From contig NZ_JACJKW010000015.1 in assembly GCF_016901775.1 (NCBI RefSeq), forward strand, positions 1-64,000: 64,000 bases of DNA, given 5' to 3'. Made by a program: the position numbers and the translations under genes. How positions within the stretch are numbered: position 1 is the stretch's first letter; each line of letters begins with the position of its first letter. Under the pieces are notes generated by a model. The model had not been told where the DNA came from and searched no databases. It saw only the letters and a program-made list of their open reading frames with translations. This document shows, one piece after another, positions 16,388 to 22,962 of this stretch. This DNA is from Intestinimonas butyriciproducens (GTDB taxonomy: Bacteria > Bacillota > Clostridia > Oscillospirales > Butyricicoccaceae).

Positions 16388-16640
16388 GGTTCTGCCTCCA
16401 CCTTCTCCCGAAGCCCGGCGACAAGCTGTCGGACCGCTTCCATGTTCTTCCGGAACTGGGGCAGGAACTCCCCTTGGAGGGAATAGTCCAGATAGAGCCG
16501 CTGGTAGACCATGGGCCTCACCAAGACGGCGGTTGCAATCTCACTGGCCTGTTCCAGCTCCCGGAAGCTCTCACAGAGGAACTTTGCCCCCTGCTGCCAT
16601 TCCAGGAAGAACGGGTCGTCCACGGGGATGCGGAAGCTCC
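16384..16640 (-). CDS. DUF6100-like protein, N-terminus lost (partial)
   Basis: The frame reads ALGSFRIPVDDPFFLEWQQG and on to a C-terminal VRQLVAGLREKVEAEP. A GTG at 16623 could serve as start, but the frame stays open upstream and sequence consistent with the protein continues to about 16640, where a different, plus-strand gene fragment begins. I take it as the C-terminal ~85 residues of a longer protein found in Clostridial conjugative elements (DUF6100-like, from memory). Confidence 0.45.
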
Positions 16641-16645
16641 CTAAC

Positions 16646-17269
16646 GCTGATTTGGCAGAGGGCGACTATATCCTCACCAGCAAGGTCAGCACCGTCCCTG
16701 TTTCCTCGGATGTGGCGCTCAACGACATCCCCTCCGGCAAGGTCGCCATCTCGCTGACTGTGAAAACGCTGGCCTCCGGCCTGTCGGATAAGCTGCAGCC
16801 GGGCGACATCATCCGCATTTATCACTTCCTGGAGACGGCGGAAGAGGTGCCGGAACTGCGCTTTGTCAAGGTGCTGTCGGTCACCGACTCTGACGGTATC
16901 AATGTGGACAATACCAAGGAGCCTACCGAGGACGAAGAGCCGCAGCAGTCTGCCACCATCACTGTGCTGGCAAGCCCGGAGCAGGCCCGTATCATTACTG
17001 AAATGGAAAATGACGGCGTGGCCCATGTGGCGCTGATCTCCCGCAACAACGACCAGCTGGCCGAGGAACTGCTGGCTGAGCAGGACAAGACGCTTCAGGA
17101 GATCTACTTCCCCGAAACACTGGTTGAAGAAAATGCTGAAAGCCAGGATGGCGGAGAAACTGCTGAAGGCGCCGCAGATAGCGAGTCCACAGGCGAAGCG
17201 GGCACCGAAAATACGGAAGGCGGTGTGGAAACAACTCCTGCGGACAGCATCCCGGAAGACGGCGAATAA
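16646..17269 (+). CDS. CpaB/SAF-domain-like protein, C-terminal part (partial)
   Basis: From the junction the frame reads ADLAEGDYILTSKVSTVPVS, then IPSGKVAISLTVKTLASGLS and LQPGDIIRIYHFLETAEEVP, which resembles the SAF plus RcpC region of CpaB-type Flp-pilus proteins. About 207 residues remain, ending in a low-complexity acidic tail (Glu, Thr, Gly, Ser). The N-terminal membrane anchor is missing, because the sequence upstream of 16646 belongs to a gene on the other strand. No other pilus genes are nearby. It cannot be made as a complete protein here. Confidence 0.6.
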   Translation, partial: ADLAEGDYILTSKVSTVPVSSDVALNDIPSGKVAISLTVKTLASGLSDKLQPGDIIRIYHFLETAEEVPELRFVKVLSVTDSDGINVDNTKEPTEDEEPQQSATITVLASPEQARIITEMENDGVAHVALISRNNDQLAEELLAEQDKTLQEIYFPETLVEENAESQDGGETAEGAADSESTGEAGTENTEGGVETTPADSIPEDGE

Positions 17270-17273
17270 AAAT

Positions 17274-17297
17274 GGGCGGTGAATAGATTCACCGCCC
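17274..17297 (-). terminator. Terminator hairpin between converging genes
   Basis: GGGCGGTGAA at 17274-17283 pairs perfectly with TTCACCGCCC at 17288-17297. On the minus strand it is followed by ATTTTTATT, so it terminates the ATPase gene at 17304; on the plus strand there is no T run. Confidence 0.75.
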
Positions 17298-17303
17298 GAT
17301 TCC

Positions 17304-18728
17304 TCACTGCTGGGTAGAAAGATGATCCTCGTTAATCAGGAAAAGCTGTGGATTTTCTTTGCCCAAGTCAACAAGACGCTGGGTAAAACCGCTTTTAGAA
17401 AATATCCCAAAAATAGGCTGATAGCCTTTCCATACCTTTTGGATTTCGCCAGAAGCCTGCACCTTATCGCGGAGAGCAAAAAAGACAGGCGCATCCACCG
17501 GCTTATTGTGGTATTTGCACTCGCCGGCAAAGAATCGCTTGTTTTGATGGTCCACCGCCATCACATCAATTTCCGTATCGCTGTCCAAATCATTCAGCCA
17601 GTAAGCTCCGATCCGCGAGGGAACAAAGTCAATGGCACCTTCCCTGCAAAGGTCTGCAAAAATGGATCTGCAGATATCTTCATAGGCGAAGGCCACAAAC
17701 TTCTGTACGAAGTCTTTTCGGATTTCATCTAGAACAATCTGCGTATTGTCCAGTTCCAGTTCCCCTTTATATGGATAGACATACCGGAACCAGAAACGCA
17801 CAAAGTTATCAGAGATGAAATAAAGGCCTTTACGGGACTTCTCCGGATTTTTCTCCGTAACCGGCGTTTCCTTCACGACAAAGCCAAGGTCGCTGAGCGT
17901 GGAAAGATATGGCGTCAGCGCGGAAGTTTCTGTCCCCAGAGCTCCCGCAATTCTCCCCAACTTGTGGTTTCCATCCGCCATCACGCGGATAATGGAAAAA
18001 TAGTTGACAGCGGATACCACTTCATCTTTCAGCAGAAAGTTTGGTTCTTCATACAGAAAACCGTTCTTCGAGAGAACCGCAGACTCCACCTGTTCCAGCA
18101 GTCCTTCCTGATCGTTGAAAAACTCCAGATATTTGGGTACGCCGCCGGTAATCGCATATTGCTCCACCGCACGCTCAAAAGAAAGATGCTGAGCGGCATA
18201 CACATCCGGGAACGACAAAGGCGCCAACCGGATCTGTGCAGTCCGGCGGCCATACAGGGGGCTGTCATAAGACAGCGCGTGTTTTTGCATCATTCCAATC
18301 AAGGAGCCGCAAAGAATCAGCATCACATTGCTGTCCTTGAGAACCTCGTCCCATGCGTTTTGCAGAATAGACGGGAACGCCGGATTGGACTTAACCAGAT
18401 AAGGAAATTCATCAATAATCAGGACTTTCTTTTCCTCCGGCCGGAATTCCGCAATGATATGGAACAAATCCAGCCAGTCGGAAAAGGCTGCACGCTGCAG
18501 CAACGGATTCTGTGTTACCCGGGACACAACACCAGACAGCCGTTTTATGCTTTGTGATTCCACTTCCTCCGTTGCGAGAAAGTAGAATGCCAGCTTACCC
18601 TTGATAAATTCTTTAATCAGCGTTGTTTTTCCTACACGCCGCCTGCCGTAAATCACAACAAAGCTGCTGTCTTTTTGGTATTCCCTTTCAAGAGACTCCA
18701 GTTCTCGTTGTCTGCCGATAAACTTCAT
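17304..18728 (-). CDS. AAA ATPase of the archaeal ATPase_2/DUF234 type
   Basis: A 474-residue protein. MKFIGRQRELESLEREY leads into Walker A VIYGRRRVGKTT; Walker B is KKVLIIDEFPYL and sensor-1 is MLILCGS. The C-terminal third (FVRFWFRYVYPYKGELELDN and a later DTEIDVMAVDHQNKRFFAGE followed by CKY) is the DUF234 region. Its D-x-D and E-C-K spacing looks like a PD-(D/E)XK nuclease fold, so an ATP-driven nuclease is possible. Such proteins are common, mobile and of uncertain role; some are suspected in defence or toxin functions. It is intact, with its own promoter and terminator, amid fragments on both sides. Confidence 0.82.
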   Translation of the reverse strand: MKFIGRQRELESLEREYQKDSSFVVIYGRRRVGKTTLIKEFIKGKLAFYFLATEEVESQSIKRLSGVVSRVTQNPLLQRAAFSDWLDLFHIIAEFRPEEKKVLIIDEFPYLVKSNPAFPSILQNAWDEVLKDSNVMLILCGSLIGMMQKHALSYDSPLYGRRTAQIRLAPLSFPDVYAAQHLSFERAVEQYAITGGVPKYLEFFNDQEGLLEQVESAVLSKNGFLYEEPNFLLKDEVVSAVNYFSIIRVMADGNHKLGRIAGALGTETSALTPYLSTLSDLGFVVKETPVTEKNPEKSRKGLYFISDNFVRFWFRYVYPYKGELELDNTQIVLDEIRKDFVQKFVAFAYEDICRSIFADLCREGAIDFVPSRIGAYWLNDLDSDTEIDVMAVDHQNKRFFAGECKYHNKPVDAPVFFALRDKVQASGEIQKVWKGYQPIFGIFSKSGFTQRLVDLGKENPQLFLINEDHLSTQQ

Positions 18729-18741
18729 GTTGACGCCTCCT

Positions 18742-18803
18742 TTATCATAATTTATTTTATGATAATCTATCTTATATTATACATTTGTTTTGCAAAAAGT
18801 CAA
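18742..18803 (-). promoter_or_regulatory. Promoter and inverted repeat of the DUF234 ATPase gene
   Basis: On the minus strand TTGACT (18803-18798) and TATAAT (18781-18776) are 16 bp apart. Between promoter and RBS lies TTATCATAA-TTTATT-TTATGATAA (18742-18765), a perfect 9-bp inverted repeat that could be an operator or an mRNA hairpin controlling expression. Confidence 0.65.
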
Positions 18804-18832
18804 GGGCATTCCTCCCTTGGGAAAGGAGCTTA

Positions 18833-18955
18833 GTGTGAAAGTGAGTAGCCCGCCAGTGTGAGGGCGAAGATACGGCGCACAACTTCGGCAGCTTCCTCGT
18901 CTACGAGCCAATGCTCCCGTGTTTCATCCCATAAGTAACCGTAAATCACAGTGCC
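18833..18955 (-). pseudogene. Serine recombinase fragment
   Basis: On the minus strand the frame reads YGYLWDETREHWLVDEEAAE and then VVRRIFALTLAGYSL before a stop. This is a conserved stretch of large serine recombinases, after the catalytic domain. Only about 40 residues survive: it is cut on its upstream side by the topB fragment (18966 on) and ends at 18830. It is a relic of another mobile element. Confidence 0.6.
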
Positions 18956-18973
18956 GGTCAGGTGCTTAAACTC

Positions 18974-19108
18974 ATGATCTGCGAGAAGCCCTCGGTGGCA
19001 CAGAGCGTGGGCAAGGTGTTGGACGCCGTCAAACGGTGCGACGGCTACCTGGAGAGTGGCGGGTATCTTGTGAGCTGGTGTGTCGGCCATCTGGTGGAGC
19101 TGGCCTAA
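18974..19108 (+). pseudogene. topB: DNA topoisomerase III (TopB), N-terminal fragment
   Basis: The 44-residue frame MICEKPSVAQSVGKVLDAVK followed by RCDGYLESGGYLVSWCVGHL and VELA is the TOPRIM start of topoisomerase III. Two codons upstream (CTT AAA CTC) match the expected KL before MICEKP, but the normal first ATG is replaced, so the fragment starts at about 18966. It ends after VELA with a TAA made at the junction with the toxin fragment. TopB of conjugative elements is ~700 residues, so this is only its beginning. Confidence 0.75.
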
Positions 19109-19199
19109 TGTCATCCAGCAGGCCGATGTCCATGTGACGCTTCATCGCCAGCTTGTAGTCTTTTTTGAACTTTGTTGTCCAAACAATGTCGCGCTTCAT
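19109..19199 (-). pseudogene. RelE/YafQ-type toxin, N-terminal fragment
   Basis: The start at 19199 overlaps the antitoxin stop by ATGA and the first ~30 residues are MKRDIVWTTKFKKDYKLAMK followed by RHMDIGLLDD, the usual opening of YafQ-type mRNA interferases. At about 19108 the sequence runs into the topB fragment in reverse and the frame continues with unrelated residues to a stop near 19034. The catalytic C-terminal half is absent, so the toxin is dead. Confidence 0.72.
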
Positions 19200-19471
19200 C
19201 TTTTCAGCTCCCGGAGGGCTTCTTCCACATCGGAGTAGTGCTTCACGCTGGGATCACGCGCAACCCGTTCTGCCTCCAACATGGCGGCAATGGTTTCCTT
19301 GTTGGGCTGTTCCAGCCTGACTTCAAAGGGAAAGCCACCGGCGCGGAGCGACTGACGCAGAAAGACATTGATCGCTGTGGTAAGGTTTACGCCTAATTCG
19401 TTGTAAAGCGTTTCACACTGCTTTTTGATGTCGCTGTCCATACGGACGCTGAAATTTGTCGTGTTAGCCAT
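19196..19471 (-). CDS. RelB/DinJ family antitoxin
   Basis: A 91-residue protein starting MANTTNFSVRMDSDIKKQCE. The ribbon-helix-helix part (NFSVRMD) and VNLTTAINVFLRQSLRAGGF are characteristic of DinJ. It starts at 19471 behind AAAGGGGC. A longer upstream in-frame start (19522) overlaps the promoter and lacks an RBS. It normally neutralises the adjacent toxin and represses its own promoter at 19505-19533; here the toxin is truncated. A relative lies at 35018. Confidence 0.85.
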   Translation of the reverse strand: MANTTNFSVRMDSDIKKQCETLYNELGVNLTTAINVFLRQSLRAGGFPFEVRLEQPNKETIAAMLEAERVARDPSVKHYSDVEEALRELKR

Positions 19472-19504
19472 TGTATCAGCCCCTTTCAAGTTTATTGCAC
19501 TTAT

Positions 19505-19533
19505 AGTATATGCCATTTGCAACGCAAAATCAA
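19505..19533 (-). promoter_or_regulatory. Promoter of the RelB/DinJ antitoxin
   Basis: On the minus strand TTGATT (19533-19528) and TATACT (19510-19505) are 17 bp apart, and the start codon lies ~35 bp further on. No longer palindrome is obvious around the -10 box. Confidence 0.6.
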
Positions 19534-19573
19534 CTCAATAGCCTTGAAATTCACAAAAAAGAGGGAACCGCCT

Positions 19574-19749
19574 ATGACTACCGTTCACTATCTTGTCACC
19601 GTCCACCTGAATATCCGCCTGCCCCTGCCCTCTTGCAGTCGGAACTGGCAGGCGCGCCCACCGGCCCGGAGCCGGAGGCCCATGCCTGCCAGGGCTGCGG
19701 CAACTGCGGCGGGTGTGGGAAGTGCCAGCATGAAGAAAAGCAAGCCTGA
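19574..19749 (+). pseudogene. Small Cys-rich transposon protein, frameshifted
   Basis: MTTVHYLVTVHLNIRLPLP starts at 19574 behind AGAGGGAAC. After about 19625 the convincing sequence moves to the next frame: QSELAGAPTGPEPEAHACQG and then CGNCGGCGKCQHEEKQA, ending at 19747-19749. I recall a single small protein with this N-terminus and Cys-rich end just before the VLP-domain gene in TnpW-type elements, so a single-base change near 19620-19635 probably broke it. The Cys-rich end suggests metal binding; function unknown. Confidence 0.5.
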
Positions 19750-20128
19750 ACCCGTCCCCGTCATGGACTACCGCCAGTACCGCAGGGCGCGGCGGCTGGT
19801 ACATGAGTGCTGCAACTATGACGGCGGCAACTGTATCGCGCTGGACGATGGGGAGGAATGTGTCTGCGTCCAGTCCATTTCCTACTCCCTGTTGTGCCGG
19901 TGGTTCCGGGCGGCGGTGCTGCCGCTGGACAGAGAACTGGAAACGGCCCTGTTCCACCGCCTGGACGCCAAGCGGTGCGCCGTCTGCGGGGCGCTGTTCA
20001 CCCCCGGCTCCAACCGGGCCAAATACTGCCCGGAATGTGCCGGGCGCATGAAGCGTATCAAGGCCGCCCAGCGCAAGCGCAAACAGAGGGCTAAGTGTCA
20101 CGCTTTAGGGGCCGAAAACCCCTTGTAA
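19730..20128 (+). CDS. Cysteine-rich VLP domain protein
   Basis: A 132-residue protein from the ATG at 19730 (MKKSKPEPVPVMDYRQYRRA). HECCNYDGGNCIALDDGEEC and CVCVQSISYSLLCRWFRAAV are the cysteine-rich VLP domain; a C-terminal zinc ribbon follows: CAVCGALFTPGSNRAKYCPE then CAGRMKRIKAAQRKRKQR. Found in the replication/mobilisation region of Clostridial transposons, probably DNA-binding. The longer frame starting at 19517 or 19574 runs through the frameshifted small gene, so I use the overlap start. Confidence 0.8.
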   Translation: MKKSKPEPVPVMDYRQYRRARRLVHECCNYDGGNCIALDDGEECVCVQSISYSLLCRWFRAAVLPLDRELETALFHRLDAKRCAVCGALFTPGSNRAKYCPECAGRMKRIKAAQRKRKQRAKCHALGAENPL

Positions 20129-20241
20129 ATCAAGGACTTTTTCGAGGGTGTCGGCGGGGGCCTGATAGATTTATCCTCTGACCCCCAAAACGGCCCTCTA
20201 AATGCGTACAGAAGCCCAAAACGAACCCCAAGGAGGAACCC

Positions 20242-20976
20242 ATGTCAGACAATCGAAAATATTACTACCTGAAACTCAAAGAAAACTATTTTGACGATGA
20301 CTCCATCGTGCTGCTGGAAAGTATGCAGGACGGTGTTCTGTACTCCAACATCCTGCTCAAGCTGTATCTGAAATCCCTGAAACACGGCGGGCGGCTCCAG
20401 CTTGACGAGAATATCCCCTACACGGCGCAGATGATCGCCACCATCACCCGCCAGCAGATTGGCACTGTGGAGAGGGCCTTGCAAATCTTCCTGAAGCTGG
20501 GCCTTGTAGAAGTGCTGGACAGCGGCACTTTTTACATGAGCAATATCGAGCTGCTGATCGGCCAGTCCTCCACCGAGGCCGAGCGAAAGCGGGCGGCGAG
20601 GCTCCAAAACAAGGCTCTTTCCGCGCCCCGGACAAACGGCGGACATTTGTCCGACATTCGTCCACCAGAGATAGAGATAGAGTTAGAGAAAGAGATAGAG
20701 ATAAAGAGAGAGATAGAGAAGGGACGCCCCGCCCGCGCCTATGGCCGTTACCAGAATGTTTTTCTGACGGACGAGGAACTGGCAGACCTGCAGGCCAGCT
20801 TTCCCACGGTATGGGGCCAGTACATCGAAAAGCTGTCCGAGTACATGGCTTCTACCGGCAAGCGGTATCAGAGCCATGCCGCCACCATCCGGCGCTGGGC
20901 CAGCGAGGACGCCAAGAAAGCAGCCCCGCCCTCTCGCAACCGGGATTACAGCGTAAAGGAGGATGAAACCGTATGA
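20242..20976 (+). CDS. Phage replisome organizer-like replication protein
   Basis: A 244-residue protein. The N-terminal ~120 residues (YYYLKLKENYFDDDSIVLLE, then YSNILLKLYLKSLKHGGRL and FLKLGLVEVLDSGTFYMSN) form the winged-helix replisome organizer domain. A low-complexity linker EIEIELEKEIEIKREIEKG comes from a GAGATA-type DNA repeat, and the C-terminus (YRQ-like FPTVWGQYIEKLSEYMASTG) resembles a DnaD-like end. RBS AAGGAGG at 20230-20236. It overlaps the DnaC-like gene (20973-20976, ATGA), the expected helicase-loading partner for replication of the excised circle. Confidence 0.82.
   Translation: MSDNRKYYYLKLKENYFDDDSIVLLESMQDGVLYSNILLKLYLKSLKHGGRLQLDENIPYTAQMIATITRQQIGTVERALQIFLKLGLVEVLDSGTFYMSNIELLIGQSSTEAERKRAARLQNKALSAPRTNGGHLSDIRPPEIEIELEKEIEIKREIEKGRPARAYGRYQNVFLTDEELADLQASFPTVWGQYIEKLSEYMASTGKRYQSHAATIRRWASEDAKKAAPPSRNRDYSVKEDETV
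20668..20720 (+). repeat. GAGATA-type low-complexity repeat inside the replisome organizer gene
   Basis: About 53 bp of GAGATA, GAGTTA, GAGAAA and similar 6-bp units encode alternating Glu/Ile/Lys. Unit length is a multiple of three, so slippage would lengthen or shorten the linker without breaking the frame. Confidence 0.8.
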
Positions 20977-21836
20977 TTGAGATTACCGCAGAAATCCGGG
21001 CGCTGATCGACAAGGCAGCCGCCGGTGTAGAACTGGCCGGGGACGAGTACATAGACCCGGCAGACGGCCTCATTCACTGTAAGAAGTGCGGCGGCCAGAG
21101 GCAGACCGTTGTGCCATGCTTTGGGAAACCGGGCTACTTCATGCCCCGCTGTATCTGCCAGTGCCAGCGGGAGGCCGAGGAACAGCGCAAGGCCGCCGAG
21201 GAACGGCAGCGCCGCATGGAGCGTATCAAGCGCCGGAAGGCTCAGGGCCTGCAAGACCGCTATCTGTACGACTACACCTTCGCCAACGACAACGGCCAAA
21301 ATCCCCTGATGGACAAGGCCCGCGCCTATGTGGAGAACTGGAAGGAGGCTTATAAGAACAACACCGGCCTGCTGCTGTTTGGGGATGTGGGAACCGGCAA
21401 ATCCTTTTTCGCCGGTTGTATCGCTAACGCCCTGCTTGACCGGGATGTGCCGGTGCTGATGACGAACTTTCCCACCATTCTGAACCGCCTGACAGGGATG
21501 TTCTCCGAGGACAGGGCAGACTTTATCGCCAGCTTTGACGAGTACGACCTGCTTATCATTGACGATTTGGGTGTGGAGCGCAGCACCGAGTATGCGATGG
21601 AGCAGATGTTTTTCGTCATTGACAGCCGCTACCGCAGCCGCAGGCCCATGATCATCACCACCAACCTGAAACTGGCCGAACTCAAGAACCCGCCTGACCT
21701 GGCCCACGCCCGTATCTATGACCGTATCCTGGAGCGGTGCGCCCCGATCCTCTTTGCCGGAAAGAACTTCCGGGAGGAAAACGCCGGGGCCACCAAACAG
21801 GCGGCAAAAGACATTGTGAACCGTAAGAGCGACTGA
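20973..21836 (+). CDS. DnaC-like helicase loader ATPase
   Basis: A 287-residue AAA+ protein: Walker A GDVGTGKS at 137-144, Walker B LLIIDDLGVE, sensor region PMIITTNLKLAEL and an arginine-finger region ARIYDRILERC. The N-terminus has paired cysteines (CKKCGG, then C49, C60, C62, C64) that look like a zinc site, followed by a charged coiled coil. It should load a replicative helicase for the element at origins marked by the organizer protein encoded just upstream. Confidence 0.88.
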   Translation: MIEITAEIRALIDKAAAGVELAGDEYIDPADGLIHCKKCGGQRQTVVPCFGKPGYFMPRCICQCQREAEEQRKAAEERQRRMERIKRRKAQGLQDRYLYDYTFANDNGQNPLMDKARAYVENWKEAYKNNTGLLLFGDVGTGKSFFAGCIANALLDRDVPVLMTNFPTILNRLTGMFSEDRADFIASFDEYDLLIIDDLGVERSTEYAMEQMFFVIDSRYRSRRPMIITTNLKLAELKNPPDLAHARIYDRILERCAPILFAGKNFREENAGATKQAAKDIVNRKSD

Positions 21837-21880
21837 TTGTTTTGCCGGACGGCGCAGCCCCGCCCGGAGAAAGGAGCGCC

Positions 21881-22072
21881 ATGAACGAAGAAACCCGTAC
21901 CATGCAGACCGCAGGCACCACCCCCGCCAGAGCGCCGGAGGACGCCCCCGCGCTGGTAAAGAAAATCGGCAAGACCACCTACAAGGTGCGCGTCCATTTC
22001 AGCAATACCAGCACCGAAACCATGAGCGACAAAATCAAGCGTATGCTCAAAAACGAGATACAGCAGATGTAA
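21881..22072 (+). CDS. tnpW: Transposon-encoded protein TnpW
   Basis: A 63-residue protein starting at 21881 behind AAAGGAG; the C-terminal half IGKTTYKVRVHFSNTSTETM followed by SDKIKRMLKNEIQ is the TnpW signature. In these elements tnpW normally precedes the serine recombinase gene; here a toxin-antitoxin pair and a decayed secretion cluster follow instead. Function unknown. Confidence 0.82.
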   Translation: MNEETRTMQTAGTTPARAPEDAPALVKKIGKTTYKVRVHFSNTSTETMSDKIKRMLKNEIQQM

Positions 22073-22080
22073 AACACAGC

Positions 22081-22115
22081 GGGCCGGAAACCTTCAAACA
22101 GGCTTCCGGCCCTTT
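22081..22115 (+). terminator. Terminator after tnpW
   Basis: GGGCCGGAAACC at 22081-22092 pairs with GGCTTCCGGCCC at 22101-22112, one mismatch, followed by TTT. It closes the replication operon of the element. Confidence 0.75.
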
Positions 22116-22141
22116 CCATGCCAGGAGAAAAGCCGCAGAGG

Positions 22142-22540
22142 TCAATCCTCCACGCCTTCGCTTTCGAGAAACTGTGCGACGGTCATGCACTTTGGATGTT
22201 CCATATCCAGACTTAAAAAGTCTTTATCGCCGGTGAGGATAATATCCACATCCGACACAATGGCCGCGTTTAAGATCGGCTGGTCTTTTGCGTCGCGTAT
22301 CAGCTTTTCCGCATGGTCTACCGCAGGAATTAACTCATAGGACATCTCTGCCAGCAGCACTTCGGCATCCGGGAGATACTTTGGCGCTTTCCGTCCGAGA
22401 ATATCCCGCAGCTCCGCGATGTTGCGGTCACACAGGACAATTTCGTGATTGTCTGCGATGTAGAGCAACGCCCGCGCCGGTTTGGAACGGGGAAAGACCA
22501 ATGCGGAAAACAGAATGTTTGTGTCTACCAATATCCGCAT
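22142..22540 (-). CDS. PIN-domain ribonuclease toxin
   Basis: A 132-residue protein starting MRILVDTNILFSALVFPRSK at 22540 behind GGGACGG. The acidic residues of a PIN active site are visible: D in LVDTN, E in RNIAELRDIL, D in RDAKDQPILNAAI and D in TGDKDFLSL. It resembles VapC-like toxins of the PF13470 group that cut RNA. It follows the AbrB-type antitoxin gene by 1 bp. The in-frame start at 22558 lies within the antitoxin gene and is less likely. Confidence 0.85.
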   Translation of the reverse strand: MRILVDTNILFSALVFPRSKPARALLYIADNHEIVLCDRNIAELRDILGRKAPKYLPDAEVLLAEMSYELIPAVDHAEKLIRDAKDQPILNAAIVSDVDIILTGDKDFLSLDMEHPKCMTVAQFLESEGVED

Positions 22541-22541
22541 T

Positions 22542-22799
22542 TTACCGTCCCTTTCCATAACGCGCTTCGTCTACAAGCGCCTGAATATCATCCTCGCTGG
22601 ATACGCCCAGTGCATCAGCAGCCCCGGCAAAGGCGGCCTGTGCTTTTCGGATGGCCGCAGCGGAGGCGTTGCTGACAACGATCTCTCCATTCTGCTTTTG
22701 GAGGAACAGGATTTTATCGCCGGATTTCAGCCCAAGCTGCCGCCTGATTTCTACCGGCACAGTGATTTGACCATTTGCAGAGATTTTCGCCAAATTCAT
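22542..22799 (-). CDS. AbrB/MazE-type antitoxin
   Basis: An 85-residue protein starting MNLAKISANGQITVPVEIRR, the swapped-hairpin AbrB DNA-binding domain, with a C-terminal helical tail that should wrap the PIN toxin. I take the ATG at 22799, with AAAGGG well placed, over the GTG at 22808. Forms a toxin-antitoxin operon with the next gene and probably autoregulates. The locus separates the replication operon from the secretion cluster. Confidence 0.85.
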   Translation of the reverse strand: MNLAKISANGQITVPVEIRRQLGLKSGDKILFLQKQNGEIVVSNASAAAIRKAQAAFAGAADALGVSSEDDIQALVDEARYGKGR

Positions 22800-22852
22800 A
22801 CAAGTCACCCTTTCTATTCTTTAGAACTCAAGTTTTCTTTATCTCTGCTTAT

Positions 22853-22881
22853 ATTATATCCCATGCGCTGGGGAAAGTAAA
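22853..22881 (-). promoter_or_regulatory. Promoter of the AbrB/PIN operon
   Basis: On the minus strand TTTACT (22881-22876) and a consensus TATAAT (22858-22853) are 17 bp apart. Confidence 0.65.
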
Positions 22882-22962
22882 CACGTCCGGGCAAAAAAGA
22901 GGCGCTTGTTTGTGACTTTTTCGTGAATTTGATTAAAAAGTCCTTGACAACTCGTTTCGGGA

